Source: Lachnospiraceae bacterium (GTDB taxonomy: Bacteria > Bacillota > Clostridia > Lachnospirales > Lachnospiraceae). Taken from it: a stretch of 5,666 nucleotides of DNA. Below the pieces are notes generated by a model. It saw nothing but the letters and a program-made list of their open reading frames with translations, was not told where the DNA came from and made no database searches. Every line of letters begins with the position of its first letter. Position 1 is the first letter of the stretch. The DNA is taken from the NCBI GenBank assembly GCA_900754855.1, contig CAAEEI010000062.1, forward strand, positions 1-5,666, in the 5' to 3' direction. The position numbers and the translations under genes are program-made. Shown here piece by piece: positions 5,340-5,666 of the stretch.

Positions 5340-5588
5340 ATGTACAGTTACAAAACAAGGGGAACCTGCTCCCGGGAGATCCAGTTTGACATAGCAGAGA
5401 ACAAAATCAAAGAGGTACGCTTTATCGGAGGATGTATGGGAAATACGCTCGGTATCAGCGCTCTGGTAAAGGGGCGTGATATTGACGAAGTAATCGGACT
5501 TTTAAAAGGAATTGACTGCGGCGGCAGAGGCACTTCCTGCCCTGACCAGCTCGCCATTGCGCTGACTGCATATAAACAACAGGCTTAA
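5340..5588 (+). CDS. TSCPD domain-containing protein (TIGR03905-type)
   Basis: An 82-residue cytoplasmic protein. The C-terminal half contains the naming motif GRGTSCPDQLA (63-72... TSCPD at 65-69). Four cysteines are seen: Cys10 (RGTCSRE), Cys32 (IGGCMGN), Cys60 (GIDCGGRG) and Cys67 (TSCPD). TSCPD domains occur as short single proteins in Firmicutes and at the C-terminus of some class II ribonucleotide reductases. The four Cys suggest metal or Fe-S binding or thiol chemistry, but no activity is established for the small form. The frame is open from ATG 5241, but AGAGAGG (5324-5330) is 9 nt before ATG 5340, the promoter falls at 5234-5262, and the added residues do not resemble the family, so 5340 is chosen. 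murG follows after 23 bp in the same direction, suggesting co-transcription. Confidence 0.88.
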   Translation: MYSYKTRGTCSREIQFDIAENKIKEVRFIGGCMGNTLGISALVKGRDIDEVIGLLKGIDCGGRGTSCPDQLAIALTAYKQQA

Positions 5589-5611
5589 TTACTTTCAGGA
5601 GGCATTGTTTC

Positions 5612-5666
5612 ATGAAACGTATTCTTTTGACCGGCGGAGGAACCGCCGGACATGTCACCCCAAATA
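5612..5666 (+). CDS. murG: MurG, lipid II synthase, first 18 codons (3' end beyond window)
   Basis: ATG 5612 with AGGAGG (5597-5602) at 9-nt spacing. The visible N-terminus MKRILLTGGGTAGHVTPN is the first beta strand and glycine-rich loop of MurG (GGGTAGHVTPN; GGTGGHVFP in E. coli), which contacts the substrate diphosphate. MurG is a membrane-associated GT-B glycosyltransferase that adds GlcNAc from UDP-GlcNAc to lipid I, giving lipid II for peptidoglycan. The TPN form of the loop is common in Clostridia. A related diacylglycerol glucosyltransferase is unlikely given this loop, but only 18 codons are visible. The reading frame continues off the right edge. It lies in an operon-like arrangement after the TSCPD gene. 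Confidence 0.88.
   Translation, partial: MKRILLTGGGTAGHVTPN

Overview
The window looks like chromosomal DNA of a low-to-mid G+C anaerobic Firmicute, most likely a Lachnospiraceae-type Clostridium relative. The evidence is strong AGGAGG-type ribosome binding sites, AT-rich promoters with TATAAT/TATACT boxes, hairpin-plus-U-run terminators, and the gene families themselves (a bacterial OPT transporter, a PdaA-like deacetylase, an 82-residue TSCPD protein and a Clostridia-style MurG start). Genus cannot be set from the sequence alone. I see no IS element, CRISPR array, tRNA or rRNA.

Layout, left to right. Positions 1-252 (minus) hold the N-terminal 84 residues of a small PqqD-like protein that runs off the left edge. 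A 150-bp spacer follows, with a strong terminator for the next gene and two perfect palindromic elements. Positions 403-2340 (minus) encode a complete OPT-family oligopeptide transporter. A 145-bp divergent promoter region separates it from 2486-3460 (plus), a lipoprotein polysaccharide deacetylase of the PdaA type. This gene converges on and overlaps by 19 bp the end of 3442-4113 (minus), an unrecognised protein with about three membrane segments. That gene has a long (about 170 nt), GC-rich, hairpin-rich leader (about 4135-4245) containing a possible 23-codon ORF. I could not assign this leader to any known riboswitch class, and it is the best candidate here for something undescribed. Positions 4414-5118 (minus) are mtnN (MTA/SAH nucleosidase) with a textbook terminator. 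A second divergent region leads to 5340-5588 (plus), a four-cysteine TSCPD protein, followed 23 bp later by the first 18 codons of murG, which runs off the right edge.

Themes. Several genes touch the cell envelope: peptide uptake (OPT), peptidoglycan deacetylation (PdaA-like) and lipid II synthesis (MurG). MtnN removes toxic MTA/SAH and feeds purine and methyl recycling. The genes are mostly single transcription units with their own promoters and terminators; the only clear operon is TSCPD-murG. Four annotated starts (opt, pdaA-like, mtnN, TSCPD) differ from the longest open frame because ribosome binding sites and, in three cases, promoter positions favour a downstream ATG.
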